DNA from: Euperipatoides rowelli
Taxonomy: Eukaryota > Onychophora > Udeonychophora > Euonychophora > Peripatopsidae
Reading direction: 5' to 3' (one strand)
Length of the DNA stretch: 16,957 bases
Assembly (NCBI GenBank): GCA_003024985.2
Contig: PXIH01S0015442.1
In this document: piece after piece, positions 1-8,420 of the stretch
Numbering within the stretch: position 1 is the first letter of the stretch
Layout of the letters: every line of letters begins with the position of its first letter
The notes under the pieces: model-generated
The model's database searches: none
The model's input: only the letters and a program-made list of their open reading frames with translations
Told to the model about the DNA's origin: nothing
Translations under genes and position numbers: made by a program

Positions 1-675
1 GATGATTTGTATTTGTGATACAGAGTTCTGCACATCATACTTTTCGCTTTTGCAATTTCATTTTGCAAAATATAGTAAATAATGTAATAATTATTTCTAT
101 TTGCAACATTATTAGAAATAACGATAATTTATACATATTTGAAAAATTAATTCAGTACCAGTCAAATTGAAAAATTGTTTAAATTGATAAAAGAAATTGA
201 GTGATATAGAACTATATTTAATGTGAATGTATTGACCAAGTAATTATTTAATGTGAATTTATTGACCAAGTAATATCTCATAAAAAAGACTTTATGAACG
301 TATTTATAAAAAATAAATAAAATAAATTTGGAGCTTATTTGTTACTTCATAATTTATAAATGGATTTTAAAAGCTTAAATGTTTCTGATATATTAATATC
401 AGCAAAATTATATGTAGGTCTATGTAATTTTTATAAGAAAATTTGTTTTAATCATTTATTTGTATCGTTTCAAGCACCATACTTCTTTATAATTGAATAG
501 TAATAAAAAAAGTTATGTTCTTTTAAAAACTAGTGGTGTGTCAGTTGGTTCAATTGGAATAAAATAGTCTAAATAATGAGTTGATAAATGAGACATAATT
601 TACGTAAGCTTTAGTTCTAATAGTTTATGAAATAAATAGTAAATCAAGTAAACCTAATCCCCCCTTTATGTATGC
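1..675 (-). pseudogene. Old minus-strand LINE remnant, 3' piece (post-RT region)
   Basis: This is the downstream end of a decayed non-LTR retrotransposon read on the minus strand, continuing the pieces at 6790-7560 and 1528-1982. Starting at about 666 and reading leftwards, one frame gives KGGLGLLDLLFIS, a stop, then TIRTKAYVNYVSFINSLF. KGGLGL followed by a leucine-rich segment is the usual motif after the thumb of LINE reverse transcriptases. Further left the frame is repeatedly broken; fragments such as INISETFKLLKSIYKL (around 385-430) still look protein-like. The region contains a 30-bp in-frame tandem duplication at 216-275. The 3' end, tail and any target duplication lie outside the window. 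The right edge abuts the TTAA of the MITE at 680-1523, which split the gene. Identification as LINE post-RT sequence is fairly sure; clade is not determined. No functional product is expected. Confidence 0.62.
216..275. repeat. Two-copy 30-bp tandem repeat
   Basis: Positions 216-245 and 246-275 are adjacent copies of a 30-bp unit (ATTTAATGTGAATKTATTGACC...) with one clear mismatch (G at 229, T at 259) plus a terminal difference. Read on the minus strand both copies translate to LVN-K/T-FTLN, so the duplication is in frame with the decayed LINE protein. It may be a local duplication after the element died or a feature of the source element. Confidence 0.9.
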
Positions 676-679
676 TTAA

Positions 680-715
680 CTTTCGAGCGAGCGCACTGTC
701 GTAAATTTTATGACA
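680..715 (+). repeat. Left terminal and subterminal inverted repeat of the MITE
   Basis: The terminal part is 680-696, directly after TTAA (676-679). The subterminal part is TGTCGTAAATTTTATGACA at 697-715, itself an imperfect palindrome. Both have inverted counterparts at 1461-1523. Such sites are where a piggyBac-type transposase would bind and cleave. Confidence 0.72.
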
Positions 716-1204
716 AATTCAAATTATTTATAAAATGTGTCTATGTATATGGTCTTGTGGGTTTATCTCTGCCTTCAATTCCTAAAACTAACTCCCCACT
801 ACAATATTGGTAGGTTTTTACATGCACATATCCCATTTTATAGTTATTTTTTAGAATTATATGTAAAAAGATGTCCAGACATAAGTTTTACGACACGCTG
901 ATGTAATAATTTTGACTTTCAGGTAGAATAATACAAATATTATAAAACAATTAGGAACAAACTTATACATTTTTAAAATCAGAATTTAATGCAATTTCAA
1001 AAATCAAAACCAAAAAATTCTATCTCAAACGACAGAGAAACAGTAATGGAAAATGTTAGATAAACTGGCTTTTTTTTAATAGCTGACATTTAGAACAAAA
1101 ATCATAAAAAAAAAATCTGTTAGTTGGAAATCATTTCTGTATATATTATAATTCCTGATAAAAAAATAGAAGTTTTTGTCATAGTATCATTTTGCATAAA
1201 TGTG

Positions 1205-1222
1205 TGACTCGGATCCGAGTCA
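1205..1222. repeat. 18-bp perfect palindrome, half repeated at 1261-1271
   Basis: TGACTCGGATCCGAGTCA at 1205-1222 equals its own reverse complement. It is embedded in a longer imperfect stem (TGTGTG ... CACACA, 1201-1232). The left half TGACTCGGATC recurs in direct orientation at 1261-1271, 56 bp away, inside another GC-rich imperfect inverted repeat (GCGGCTG ... CAGC). Both lie near the middle of the MITE. Confidence 0.9.
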
Positions 1223-1460
1223 TTCCACACACAGTAAAATAAATATTAGTAATATGCGGCTGACTCGGATCTGACACGCAGCATAAAAACTACACCACAT
1301 TTCATAATAATTAATATTAAATTAGTATTAAAAATCTAAATTGAACAAAAAAAAAGCAACAACATTTAGCAAAATATAGAATAGATGTAAGAAATAATTT
1401 CATTATTACTCATATTTAAAAGTTCTTGTAGCTATTGCATTTTAATACATAGGATTCAAT

Positions 1461-1523
1461 GAGTCGTAAAAATTACGACACTTGCCCGCTCTTGTTAAAA
1501 ATTAGGGTGTGCCCGGTCGAAGG
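1461..1523 (-). repeat. Right terminal and subterminal inverted repeat of the MITE
   Basis: Read on the minus strand from 1523 this starts CCTTCGACCGGGCACAC, matching the left end, followed by about 26 bp not present at the left. A second GAGCGGGCAAG-TGTCGTAATTTTTACGAC block (1461-1490) matches the left end as well. The right end therefore looks like a terminal repeat plus a displaced second copy of the GC-rich and TGTCGTAA modules. TTAA follows at 1524-1527. Confidence 0.7.
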
Positions 1524-1527
1524 TTAA

Positions 1528-1982
1528 AGCTAGAATTTTTTTTGAGCTTTCAATTAATTTAGTAATAAATAATATTTTATTGTGTATAAAATAAAAAGTA
1601 CTATAAATTTTTTTTGTAAATACATGGTAGGTAATATATTAATTTAATAAATAGATATGCATTAACTTTTGCCAATAGAGATAAGTAATTACCTTGTAAT
1701 TTATTTTTTATTTTTATAAATATTCTATTAAACTATTTTGGAATTCTCTTTTAACTGTTAATCCAATAAATGGATAGGGTAAACCCAAATATTTTTGAGG
1801 AAGTTTATGGGTATATTGAAAATAAGGTTGATTCTTATGTTTTATCATTTTTAATTACTGATCTGTTACGAAAACAAAATTATTAATTATTTTTAAAATT
1901 TGTGATATATCTTTATTATGACTAAGTAAAATGGCGAAATCANCAACAAATGAAAATGATGTAATTTTTATTTTACAAAAAA
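1528..1982 (-). pseudogene. Old minus-strand LINE remnant, middle piece (RT motif C and thumb)
   Basis: Reading leftwards from about 1982, one frame gives KITSFSFV-x-DFAILLSHNKD: the hydrophobic strand, x-D of motif C (the YADD position, at 1936-1950) and the LLSHN continuation usual in LINE reverse transcriptases. The second residue of the pair is undecidable because base 1943 is N; T on the plus strand would give Asp. After one stop, KYLGLPYPFIG (about 1762-1794) matches the YLG-x-P motif, and after a frameshift LSLLAKVNAYLFIKLIYYLPC (about 1624-1690) matches the LS-x-x-GR-x-x-LI thumb segment. The piece begins at the 5' target duplication of the plus-strand LINE (1977-1991) and ends at the TTAA of the MITE (1524-1527). 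Upstream motifs A and B lie at 6790-7560, downstream KGGLGL at 675. Family assignment is firm; the copy is dead. Confidence 0.72.
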
Positions 1983-1991
1983 GGCAGATAA
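1977..1991 (+). repeat. Left target-site duplication of the plus-strand LINE
   Basis: AAAAAAGGCAGATAA at 1977-1991 corresponds to AAAAAAGGCAAATAA at 6784-6798, immediately after the LINE poly(A). One mismatch separates them; because the right copy merges into the A tail, only GGCRATAA-type bases (1983-1991) are informative. The pair fits target-primed reverse transcription. Confidence 0.6.
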
Positions 1992-3280
1992 TAATATCCA
2001 GTTAAAGAAGGCGTCATCCAGCCAACCATTAACCGTTGCTCATCAAGAAAACTATTTAATTTGGTTTGACAAACTTATAGAAGATAATTGTCAAACTTTG
2101 AAAATTCAATTAAGGATACTTTGAATAAGTCTGTGCCATATGTTAAGCTCTCAAAAGTTTGAAATATTGGTATAAAACAATGCTCCCTATTTACTCACCT
2201 AAGCACTTCATATTTACATTATTTGACGAAAATCTTGAGTCTCGAATTGATGTTCCTGGAATAATAATGGAATTTGTTAAATTAGTTTGAAAAGATTCAT
2301 TATCCAGCATATACTTTCCAGGAACTCAAGATATCTAGGAGTCGATTTCTCATCTGAGGACAAAAAGCTCGAAGCACAGAGATTATTTAAAAAAATATAA
2401 CTCGGCATATGCAGTTCCTTCTACAATTGGAGGATTGAGCCAAACCATTGAGGTAAGGTTACACTGGTTTCCAGCAGATGAAAATTTTGATAAAGTTAAA
2501 GTTGCACTTAAGCNTTACTTAATTATTAAAAAAATTGAAAATGATAATTATAAAATTTCTGATGACTTGAGCCTAAAATCTAGCCTAATATCTATTAAAG
2601 CATTACTCAGCCCTGGATTCAAATTAATCAGGTCCCTCATTTAATGAATATTAGTGGTATTCCGATATTACTTACCATCAGGGGCAGAGAACCCATATGT
2701 TTATTTTGTCGTAAAGTGGGGCATAAATCTTTTGAATGTGCTTGCAGAAGATGTCAATTATGTCATTAACTATTTATGGGGGATCATGACAATTGTAATG
2801 GAAAAGACAGGTAAACTCTGTCTAATATAATTAAGAAAAATATTAATGAAGATCTGACAAGGAAACACAGGAGGAGGAAATGGAACAATATATAGATCAC
2901 AATGGTAGTAAAGACTTCAGTCGTCAATCTCAGTCGCACTCAGATATAAACGAAAGTCAAATTGTAAACAAAAAAAGTATGACAGTAACCTAAATTCTGA
3001 CCCTGAATTTGAAGCTTAGCAACAACAGGCGGCGCTGCCGCAAAATAATATGCCAGAATCTGAAGTTGAACTAATGGAGGAGGATGATTCAAGTAAAGTT
3101 ACCAAGGAAGAGTTTGAAAAAAGTCTTCCGGACCATTTAAAAGTTTTAAGAAGGAGTAAGAGAATAAAGTTAGTTGCTTTAAAGGCTCACGAAAACAAGG
3201 TATCTAAAGATTGTGATAATAGCAATTCAAAGATAAGAGTTATCAAGGTTAAAAAAATGGACGTTAATTCTTATAAGTGA
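1992..3280 (+). pseudogene. LINE ORF1 remnant with CCHC zinc knuckles
   Basis: This is the nucleic-acid-binding, gag-like protein of the LINE, broken into at least four frames. Fragments: 1997-2124 (ends at a TGA), 2435-2644 (IEVRLHWFPADENFDKVKVAL, with an N at 2514), then after a frameshift 2641-2814. The last holds SGIPILLTIRGREPI directly before CLFC-RKVG-H-KSFE-C, a CX2CX4HX4C knuckle at 2698-2739, and a second Cys/His cluster (CRRCQLCH, stop, GDHDNC) to about 2790. A conserved hydrophobic strand plus R-x-x-P before the knuckle is typical of LINE ORF1 proteins. The tail at 3050-3280 is acidic, then basic (RRSKRIK), ending at a TGA at 3278-3280. ORF1 proteins coat the LINE RNA in the ribonucleoprotein. 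Identification is good; function is lost. Confidence 0.72.
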
Positions 3281-3343
3281 AGCTACAAAAATAATTTTGT
3301 TCGCTCAAATTCTCAAGTATTCTTTATTATGGTTTCATTGTCT

Positions 3344-4276
3344 ATACAATCAATAAATGTTAGAACTCTAAATAAACATAAAATGCAAAAAATATTTAAA
3401 AATATTTTCTCATAAATTCTCCTAAAAAATTTTTTTTTACAAGATACTCGCAGGAGGAGATTAGAAGATATGAGCATATGGCAAAATGTATTGAAAGATT
3501 ATGAGATATTTGAAAATAGACTTAATGCTCACCATCAAGGCCTTGCTATTTTGATATCTAAACAACTTAATTTTTGTATTATTGCTGTAAGTAATGTATC
3601 TGAAAATATAATGTCCCTTAAAATTTCATTTTTGAATCACTCGTTGTATATATAATGCACATACCTATTCTGAATTCTGAAAATTAGAGTGTTATGCAGT
3701 CATGACGAATGAATTAAAAAATGTTTGTGAACTGGTTATAATTATAGGCGACCATAATACATTAACAACGCTTATAAAGAAAGTGCTAATTCAAGATTTA
3801 TGGAACTGTTTGATCTAAGAGATGTTGCAGTCATGAAAAATATTTCTATGATTAAAATGAGGGATAATAGATTTCAAAATCGTCTAGATAGATTATTGGT
3901 TAATTCTTCACGAGCAATAAGTTTTGATTTAAAATACATATTTGTTTTTTTTACAGATCATGTAATGCTAGTTTTGAATTGTATATTTCAGTGGAACAGT
4001 TATGAAAAGTATTTGAGAATGAGAATGATTCCTCAGTGTGATCAAGATGTTATGAACGAGTTTAATTCTGATTGTTTGTTTGTAAGCTTTTTGATGTATA
4101 ACCATGTCAATGCTTACATTAAATCCATAACTTTGAAACAGTGTGCTTATAATTTTTGTGTGCTTTTAAATATTAATGAAAATAAAGCTATTGATACAGA
4201 GATAACAGAAAATAATCTAGAAATTAATAATTATGTCTATTGTCCTAGTGTTTCTGAGGAAAGAATTAGCATTTGA
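3344..4276 (+). pseudogene. LINE ORF2 remnant: AP-type endonuclease domain
   Basis: Remnant of the endonuclease that nicks target DNA for priming. Motifs in order: SINVRTL (from about 3350; the catalytic Asn of NVR is present), LQDTR (3437-3451; usually LQET, so Glu to Asp), HHQGLAILIS (within 3470-3655), IIGDHN (about 3741-3758; usually GGDFN), and in the open stretch 3800-4276 MELFDLRDV, RLDRLLV (residues 28-34) and TDHVMLVL (from residue 52; usually SDH). Their order and spacing fit the exonuclease-endonuclease-phosphatase fold. Stops and frameshifts separate the blocks, around 3415, 3655 and 3690. After residue 60 the 3800-4276 frame enters the endonuclease-RT linker. Several catalytic-motif residues have changed, so no activity is expected. 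Confidence 0.72.
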
Positions 4277-5616
4277 AGAATAGGAATGAGTACTTATTGT
4301 TAACACGGACTAAATATCTTAATTTAAAATGTCAAAAAGAAATATAATGTTACAAAAAATTCATTAAAATGGAAATATCATTACTTAAAAACAGGAGGAA
4401 AATCACTAACATTCATATATTGAAAATAAATAACAATATGATCATTGACAACATTGAACTAATTAGAAAAGTCAGCAACATTTTATTGATAGCATTGAAT
4501 AGGCCTTTAAAAATAAAAGATCAATAGAAACATTTAAAAGATTTGCTGATGTTAAAAATATAAGTATTTTGTTTCAAGAAATTGTTCTCGTCCTGATTCA
4601 TAGTTTATAGACTTAGATGCTGATATTTCAATGAATGAATTGATTGATTGACTCAATCAAGTCTGCAAAATTTAATGTTTCTCCAGGTCCAGATAGTCTG
4701 AACTATTCATTTTATAAGTTCTTAAGTAAAAGTGATAAAAAAATTACTCTTGAATTACATGAATTATTTATTACAAGGAAATATTGAGCCTTCAGTTTTG
4801 GCTGAGCATAATGCTTCTTTTATCAAGATGATTCCTAAGAGCACTAACTTAGATCAATGGGTTCCGGAAATTGATTAATATAGGCCTATCACACTTAAAA
4901 ACTCATGTAAAACTGTTTCAGAAAATCCTATTAAACAGAATAACTCCATTTGTCATCAAGAATTTACCCGATGGCATATTTGGTATTAAAGGTTGACCTA
5001 TATCCAAGACGTTGATGAGTCTTCATTCTATATTCAGTCTAAAATATGCTAAAAATAAACAAAAAATCTACTTAATTAAAATTGATATGACCAATGCTTG
5101 TTCATTCGTTAATGTTAAATATTTATAGTATATACTCATTAGGTATTTGGAAGTAGTAAGGCCATCAACATGATATTGAATTTAATAAAAAACAAGACCA
5201 TAGCATTCATGAACCAAAAGGCTTATTCTCACTTTAGTGTATTGTTGGATGCAGTTTTAAAAGGAGTGCCTGTTTCTTCTACTATATATACTATTTATTT
5301 AATGGATCTGCTTCTCAAGTTAAGGAAGTGTTCAATTGGCTTTTGGATTGTTAATAAATTACTGAAAGTTGATATGGTATCTTTTATAGATGATCTTAAT
5401 ATAGTAGTCACAAGCAGGGAACAAATTTGATCTGTGTTGGTTTCGTTCGCTGCGATGACATGTGTTCAAATTAATTTTAATAAGTCTTACGTCTATGATG
5501 TATATGGTCGAAAAATAATGACTTACAGAGAAATGAATGGTCTGCGTACACTAATTCTGGGAATTTCATTTCCGATTGAAAACAACACATCTATTATTTA
5601 CAGCATTCTTCTGTAG
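4277..5616 (+). pseudogene. LINE ORF2 remnant: reverse transcriptase domain
   Basis: Decayed RT following the endonuclease. Visible motifs: SPGPDSLNYSFYKFL (from about 4678, the S-PGPDG finger motif), MIPKSTNLDQWVPEID, stop, YRPITLKN (about 4827-4902, the LIPK ... YRPISL block), LIKIDMTNACSFVN (about 5072-5113, motif A: first Asp kept at 5084-5086, the AFD Asp replaced by Ser), KGVPVSSTIYTIYLMDLL (in 5170-5430, motif B, usually QGCPLSS) and SFIDDLNIVV with FIDD at 5383-5394 (motif C, usually YADD, both Asp kept). INFNKSYVYD and LILGISF (5434-5616) match the N-x-x-KS and YLG-type motifs. Motifs occur in the correct order in shifting frames with several stops. A small palindrome lies at 4644-4660. 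Confidence 0.82.
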
Positions 5617-6548
5617 AAGATGACTGAAATAGAAGTGGTGGCTAACAAAAAACTCTATACTAAGGGATGGATTGGCAGAACAAAGTTAATCAATACTCTG
5701 ATCATTTCTAAATTGTCTTATTACATGCCTTTTGTTTTACTCAATAATAAATTTTTAACATGTTTTTCAGAATAACTCAAAGATGTATTTTTGGAAAATA
5801 TAAATACATGTCTAATAGAAAGATAATTGGTGATCAGAGACATGAAGGTTTGGGTTTGATTGAAATTAATTTATACATTAAATAGATCAATGATTTTAAA
5901 TTTTGTTTTTACTAATATATGTTTGAATTCACAGTTAAACAAATTACTAATGATGGAATATAAAAAAGACAGTTCTTTGATTTGCACTTGGATTTCTACA
6001 TATAAAGAAATTAAGGAAATGTTGGGAGAAGATTCTAAGACTACTTATAAGAAATTGGCAAAAATAACTATTCACAGTCAAGATAATTTATGTAATTATA
6101 GAAATAATCATGTAAATTTTAAAAAGGTTTTGGAAATACATGTTACAGATACATTTCAAAACCTTGTTATTAAATACTCATTGGGATTGATACCAGTGAA
6201 AGAAAGACTATTTAGGATAAATATCAAGACTTATAATGTTGACAGGCCTTTAGGATGTGGACAAATTGAGAATTTTATCATTTATTTTGGAATTGTACGA
6301 AGGCAAAGTATGTATTTTATTATAGATAAAGCTTGTCTAAATATATTTTAAATGAAGTGTGGAATAAAAGGTTAATAGAGGATATTCAACTTAAAATTAG
6401 AAAATTCATATGGGTTATATTTTATGCCATTTGGAAGATTCGTTGTCAAGTTGTTTTTCAGAACATTAGAGAAAAAGATCTCTTGTTTAATTTTTTTGAT
6501 ATAGTACATCAAGAGTACAAAAAAGACATTTTATTTGCCAGAAAATAA
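5617..6548 (+). pseudogene. LINE ORF2 remnant: thumb and C-terminal region
   Basis: This continues ORF2. A stop at 5614-5616 is followed by KKLYTKGWIGRTKLINTLIISKLSYY (about 5644-5730), the usual L-x-x-GR-x-x-LI-x-x-ILSK-x-Y thumb segment. A HEGLGLIEINLYI stretch near 5843-5880 is the GGLGL-type motif. The open frame 5860-6351 holds LGLIPVKERLFRINI and PLGCGQIEN (near residues 107-140), which resembles the C-x-x-C-G-x-x-E-x-x-H C-terminal motif with its later Cys and His lost. The open stretch 6333-6548 (IWVIFYAIWKIRCQVVFQNIREKD) resembles the W-x-x-R segment found near the end of LINE ORF2 proteins. Reading runs past the usual end to TAA at 6546-6548, followed by the 3' UTR. Confidence 0.68.
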
Positions 6549-6769
6549 GTTTCAAACTTTATGGGATTCAGAAGTTATTAAGTAGTATTGCTTTGTTAGT
6601 TTCTTTTTATGTCATATACAGGTAATCTACTGGTCTACCTTTTATTTGTGGAACATGTATTTTGTACATACAAAATTTCTATTATTTTCATTGGTATCAA
6701 ACATTAATTTAAAACAGTAAGTATCTGTTTTACATTTTATTTTTGTATATACTATTACAGTAGTTTTAT
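6549..6769 (+). other. LINE 3' untranslated region
   Basis: About 220 bp of AT-rich sequence between the last ORF2 stop and the A tail. No clear AATAAA precedes the tail and no stem was recognised. An open frame on the opposite strand across 6642-6833 reads through the A tail as poly-Phe and is not a gene. Confidence 0.55.
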
Positions 6770-6789
6770 AAAAAAAAAAAAAAAAAAAA
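6770..6789 (+). repeat. A20 tail of the plus-strand LINE
   Basis: Twenty uninterrupted A residues end the LINE and are followed by GGCAAATAA, which matches GGCAGATAA at 1983-1991. The run is the expected 3' end of a LINE inserted by target-primed reverse transcription. Confidence 0.85.
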
Positions 6790-6798
6790 GGCAAATAA
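6784..6798 (+). repeat. Right target-site duplication of the plus-strand LINE
   Basis: AAAAAAGGCAAATAA, partly merged with the A tail, pairs with 1977-1991 with a single mismatch. Immediately to the right the minus-strand LINE frame (GIYL, KLGIYL) resumes, so this marks the exact insertion point. Confidence 0.6.
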
Positions 6799-7560
6799 AT
6801 TCCTAGTTTAGCCTTGTTAAATTCATTAATCAAAGCATCAATGTATATAAAAATAAGTTGGTACTTAAGGGAGATTCCTGGGTTATACCTTTGTTCAATT
6901 TAAAAGAATAATAGAAAAATCATTTGTCGTTAAATGATATTTGTTTATTAGCAATATAATTTATTATAATAATGCTCTAGATAAATTACTAGGATCAAAA
7001 TAATGTATTTTGTGTTGAACTAAAAATTTTAAATTTTCAAAATCAAAAGCTTTACTAATATCTAACAAATTAATTATGGCATTATTATATTTTGTTTCTT
7101 TTATACATAAGATAGTTTATTTTAAAATAATAATTGATGTTTGATACCGTAATTCTATTTTTTTATTATTGCAAATCGAATGTTCGAAACTAATTTTGAC
7201 ATATATAGGTAATTGCCTACTTAATTTTTGATTAATTATAGGCCTAATGGCAAATAATTTTGTATCTAAAGTTTCAGATACTAATAGGTCTTAATTCTTT
7301 AATTAATGGATGATTAAAATATATTTGATTAATCCAATTCTTGTGTAATTTTTTTAATAGTTTATCAAACGCATGCTTAAGTTTTATAATAATCATTATA
7401 TTAGGGTCTGGGGCACTTGTAGATTTTTTATTAGCTAAATTAATATCATTTATAATTTCAAAGTTTATGTCATTATTATACTGTAAAATTAGATGGAATT
7501 TCAACATATATAGAATTATAATGAGAAACTTGATTTACTAATTCCCATTTAATTAATTAT
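6790..7560 (-). pseudogene. Old minus-strand LINE remnant, 5' piece (RT fingers to motif B)
   Basis: Read leftwards from about 7560, fragments show WELVNQVSHYNSIYVE; then in 7507-7274 NLANKKSTSAPDPNI (finger motif, usually KS-x-GPDG, at about 7400-7420), WINQIYFNHPLIKEL and RPISI (7277-7291, usually YRPISL). After frameshifts NLLDISKAFDFENLKFL (about 7026-7068) is motif A with its first Asp at 7060-7062 and the AFD triplet at 7042-7050. KGITQESPLSTNLFLYTL (about 6840-6892) is motif B. The frame then gives LMNEFNKAKLGIYL and stops at the plus-strand LINE's target site; motif C is found on the far side at 1936-1950. The endonuclease expected upstream was not found. Plus-strand open frames here are antisense shadows. 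Confidence 0.75.
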
Positions 7561-8420
7561 GTCATACATTATACATAATTAATATTATGTCTAATATATG
7601 AAACTTTATTATTGATATTTTATTAAAAAAAATCATAATGTTAATTTATTTATTTCAGGTCCGGATGTGATTATATATATTCAATAATAGTGTATTTAAG
7701 TTTGTTCTTGTTTAATTTATAGTTGATTGTATGCTTTTTGACATAATAAGAAAGAAGGTGTATTTTGATAGATTATATTCATTATATGTTGAATTATTGA
7801 TGAATAAAATTGTAACTGTTATTTAAGTTTACTTTTAAAAACATATTAACCTTTTTTACTAACATCTGCAACTATATTTTAAATTTAAACCATTGATCTG
7901 TTGTAATATGATTTTTATTTATAAAAATGTTTGCAGCTGTATAAACAGTAAAAAATTTACTTGGACAAAATCCCATTGCTGGATGCATAAACACTTGTTT
8001 TTTTTTTTGGACTGAATATAATTGAACAATATCCTGTTTCATAAAAAAAATGTTACTGACAACAGCTGTATGATGTGAAAATGTGACTGGGATAGAATAA
8101 TAAGTGTATTTTGAAAATGTTTATGGTGTGATAAATATGTAATCCAATCTATTTGAAGTTCTCAAATAGCGTGTTAGTAGATTATTTTTTGATTTCAATA
8201 TAGTAATATCAAACATACTATTATATCTTACTATAACTAAAGAGACAATGAAATACTATTTATATTAATTTATTAAACATAAATTCAAGTGAACTGAAGT
8301 AGTCTATAATCATATTGACTACCGTACTGTAAATTGAATGCATAGAATAGTTATATTCTTTTAATCATGCATGCAACATGTGAAATGCTTCATTGTGTTG
8401 TTTGATAAACTAATAATGTA
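7561..8420. other. AT-rich stretch, nothing recognised
   Basis: About 860 bp without a credible reading frame on either strand. It should hold the endonuclease part of the old minus-strand LINE, if that was present, and on its right the 3' LTR of the gypsy-type element. I could not recognise either. A purine-rich minus-strand stretch at 8444-8453 (CAAGAGAGGG), just beyond the right edge, could be the polypurine tract, but no TG...CA LTR could be delimited. Confidence 0.4.

Larger units (their letters stand above)
680..1523. mobile_element. piggyBac-type non-autonomous element (MITE), TTAA-flanked
   Basis: An 844-bp block is bounded by TTAA at 676-679 and TTAA at 1524-1527, the target duplication typical of piggyBac transposases. 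Its ends form terminal inverted repeats: CTTTCGAGCGAGCGCAC (680-696) against the reverse complement of 1507-1523, CCTTCGACCGGGCACAC, 13 of 17 identical without gaps. Subterminal inverted copies of TGTCGTAA...TTTTA-Y-GAC follow at 697-715 (plus) and 1461-1480 (minus), with another TGTCGTAA-type copy at 886-896 (minus). The interior is AT-rich and shows no transposase frame, so it would have been mobilised in trans. It sits inside a minus-strand LINE whose frame resumes on both sides (LINE thumb at 1528-1982, KGGLGL at 675). Assignment to the piggyBac superfamily rests on the TTAA and TIR style; boundaries are well supported. Confidence 0.75.
1992..6789 (+). mobile_element. Plus-strand non-LTR retrotransposon (LINE, Tx1/L1-like style), decayed
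   Basis: About 4.8 kb between an imperfect target duplication (1977-1991 and 6784-6798). It contains, in order, an ORF1 remnant with zinc knuckles, an AP endonuclease, a reverse transcriptase with FIDD at 5383-5394, a C-terminal region, a ~220-bp 3' UTR and an A20 tail at 6770-6789. All reading frames are broken by several stops and frameshifts. No promoter or 5' UTR is recognisable after 1992, so the copy is probably 5'-truncated within ORF1. ORF1 with a CCHC knuckle followed by a Cys/His pair, an AP-type endonuclease and a poly(A) tail suit the Tx1/L1-like clades; CR1-like relatives cannot be excluded. It lies inside an older antisense LINE. Confidence 0.8.

Noticed and set aside
6642-6833. 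Minus-strand open frame across the LINE A tail
   Set aside because: It reads through the A20 run as poly-Phe and spans the LINE/target junction, so it is an artefact.
7341-7541. Plus-strand open frame of 66 codons
   Set aside because: Antisense of the RT-like minus-strand frame at 7274-7507, which has recognisable motifs.
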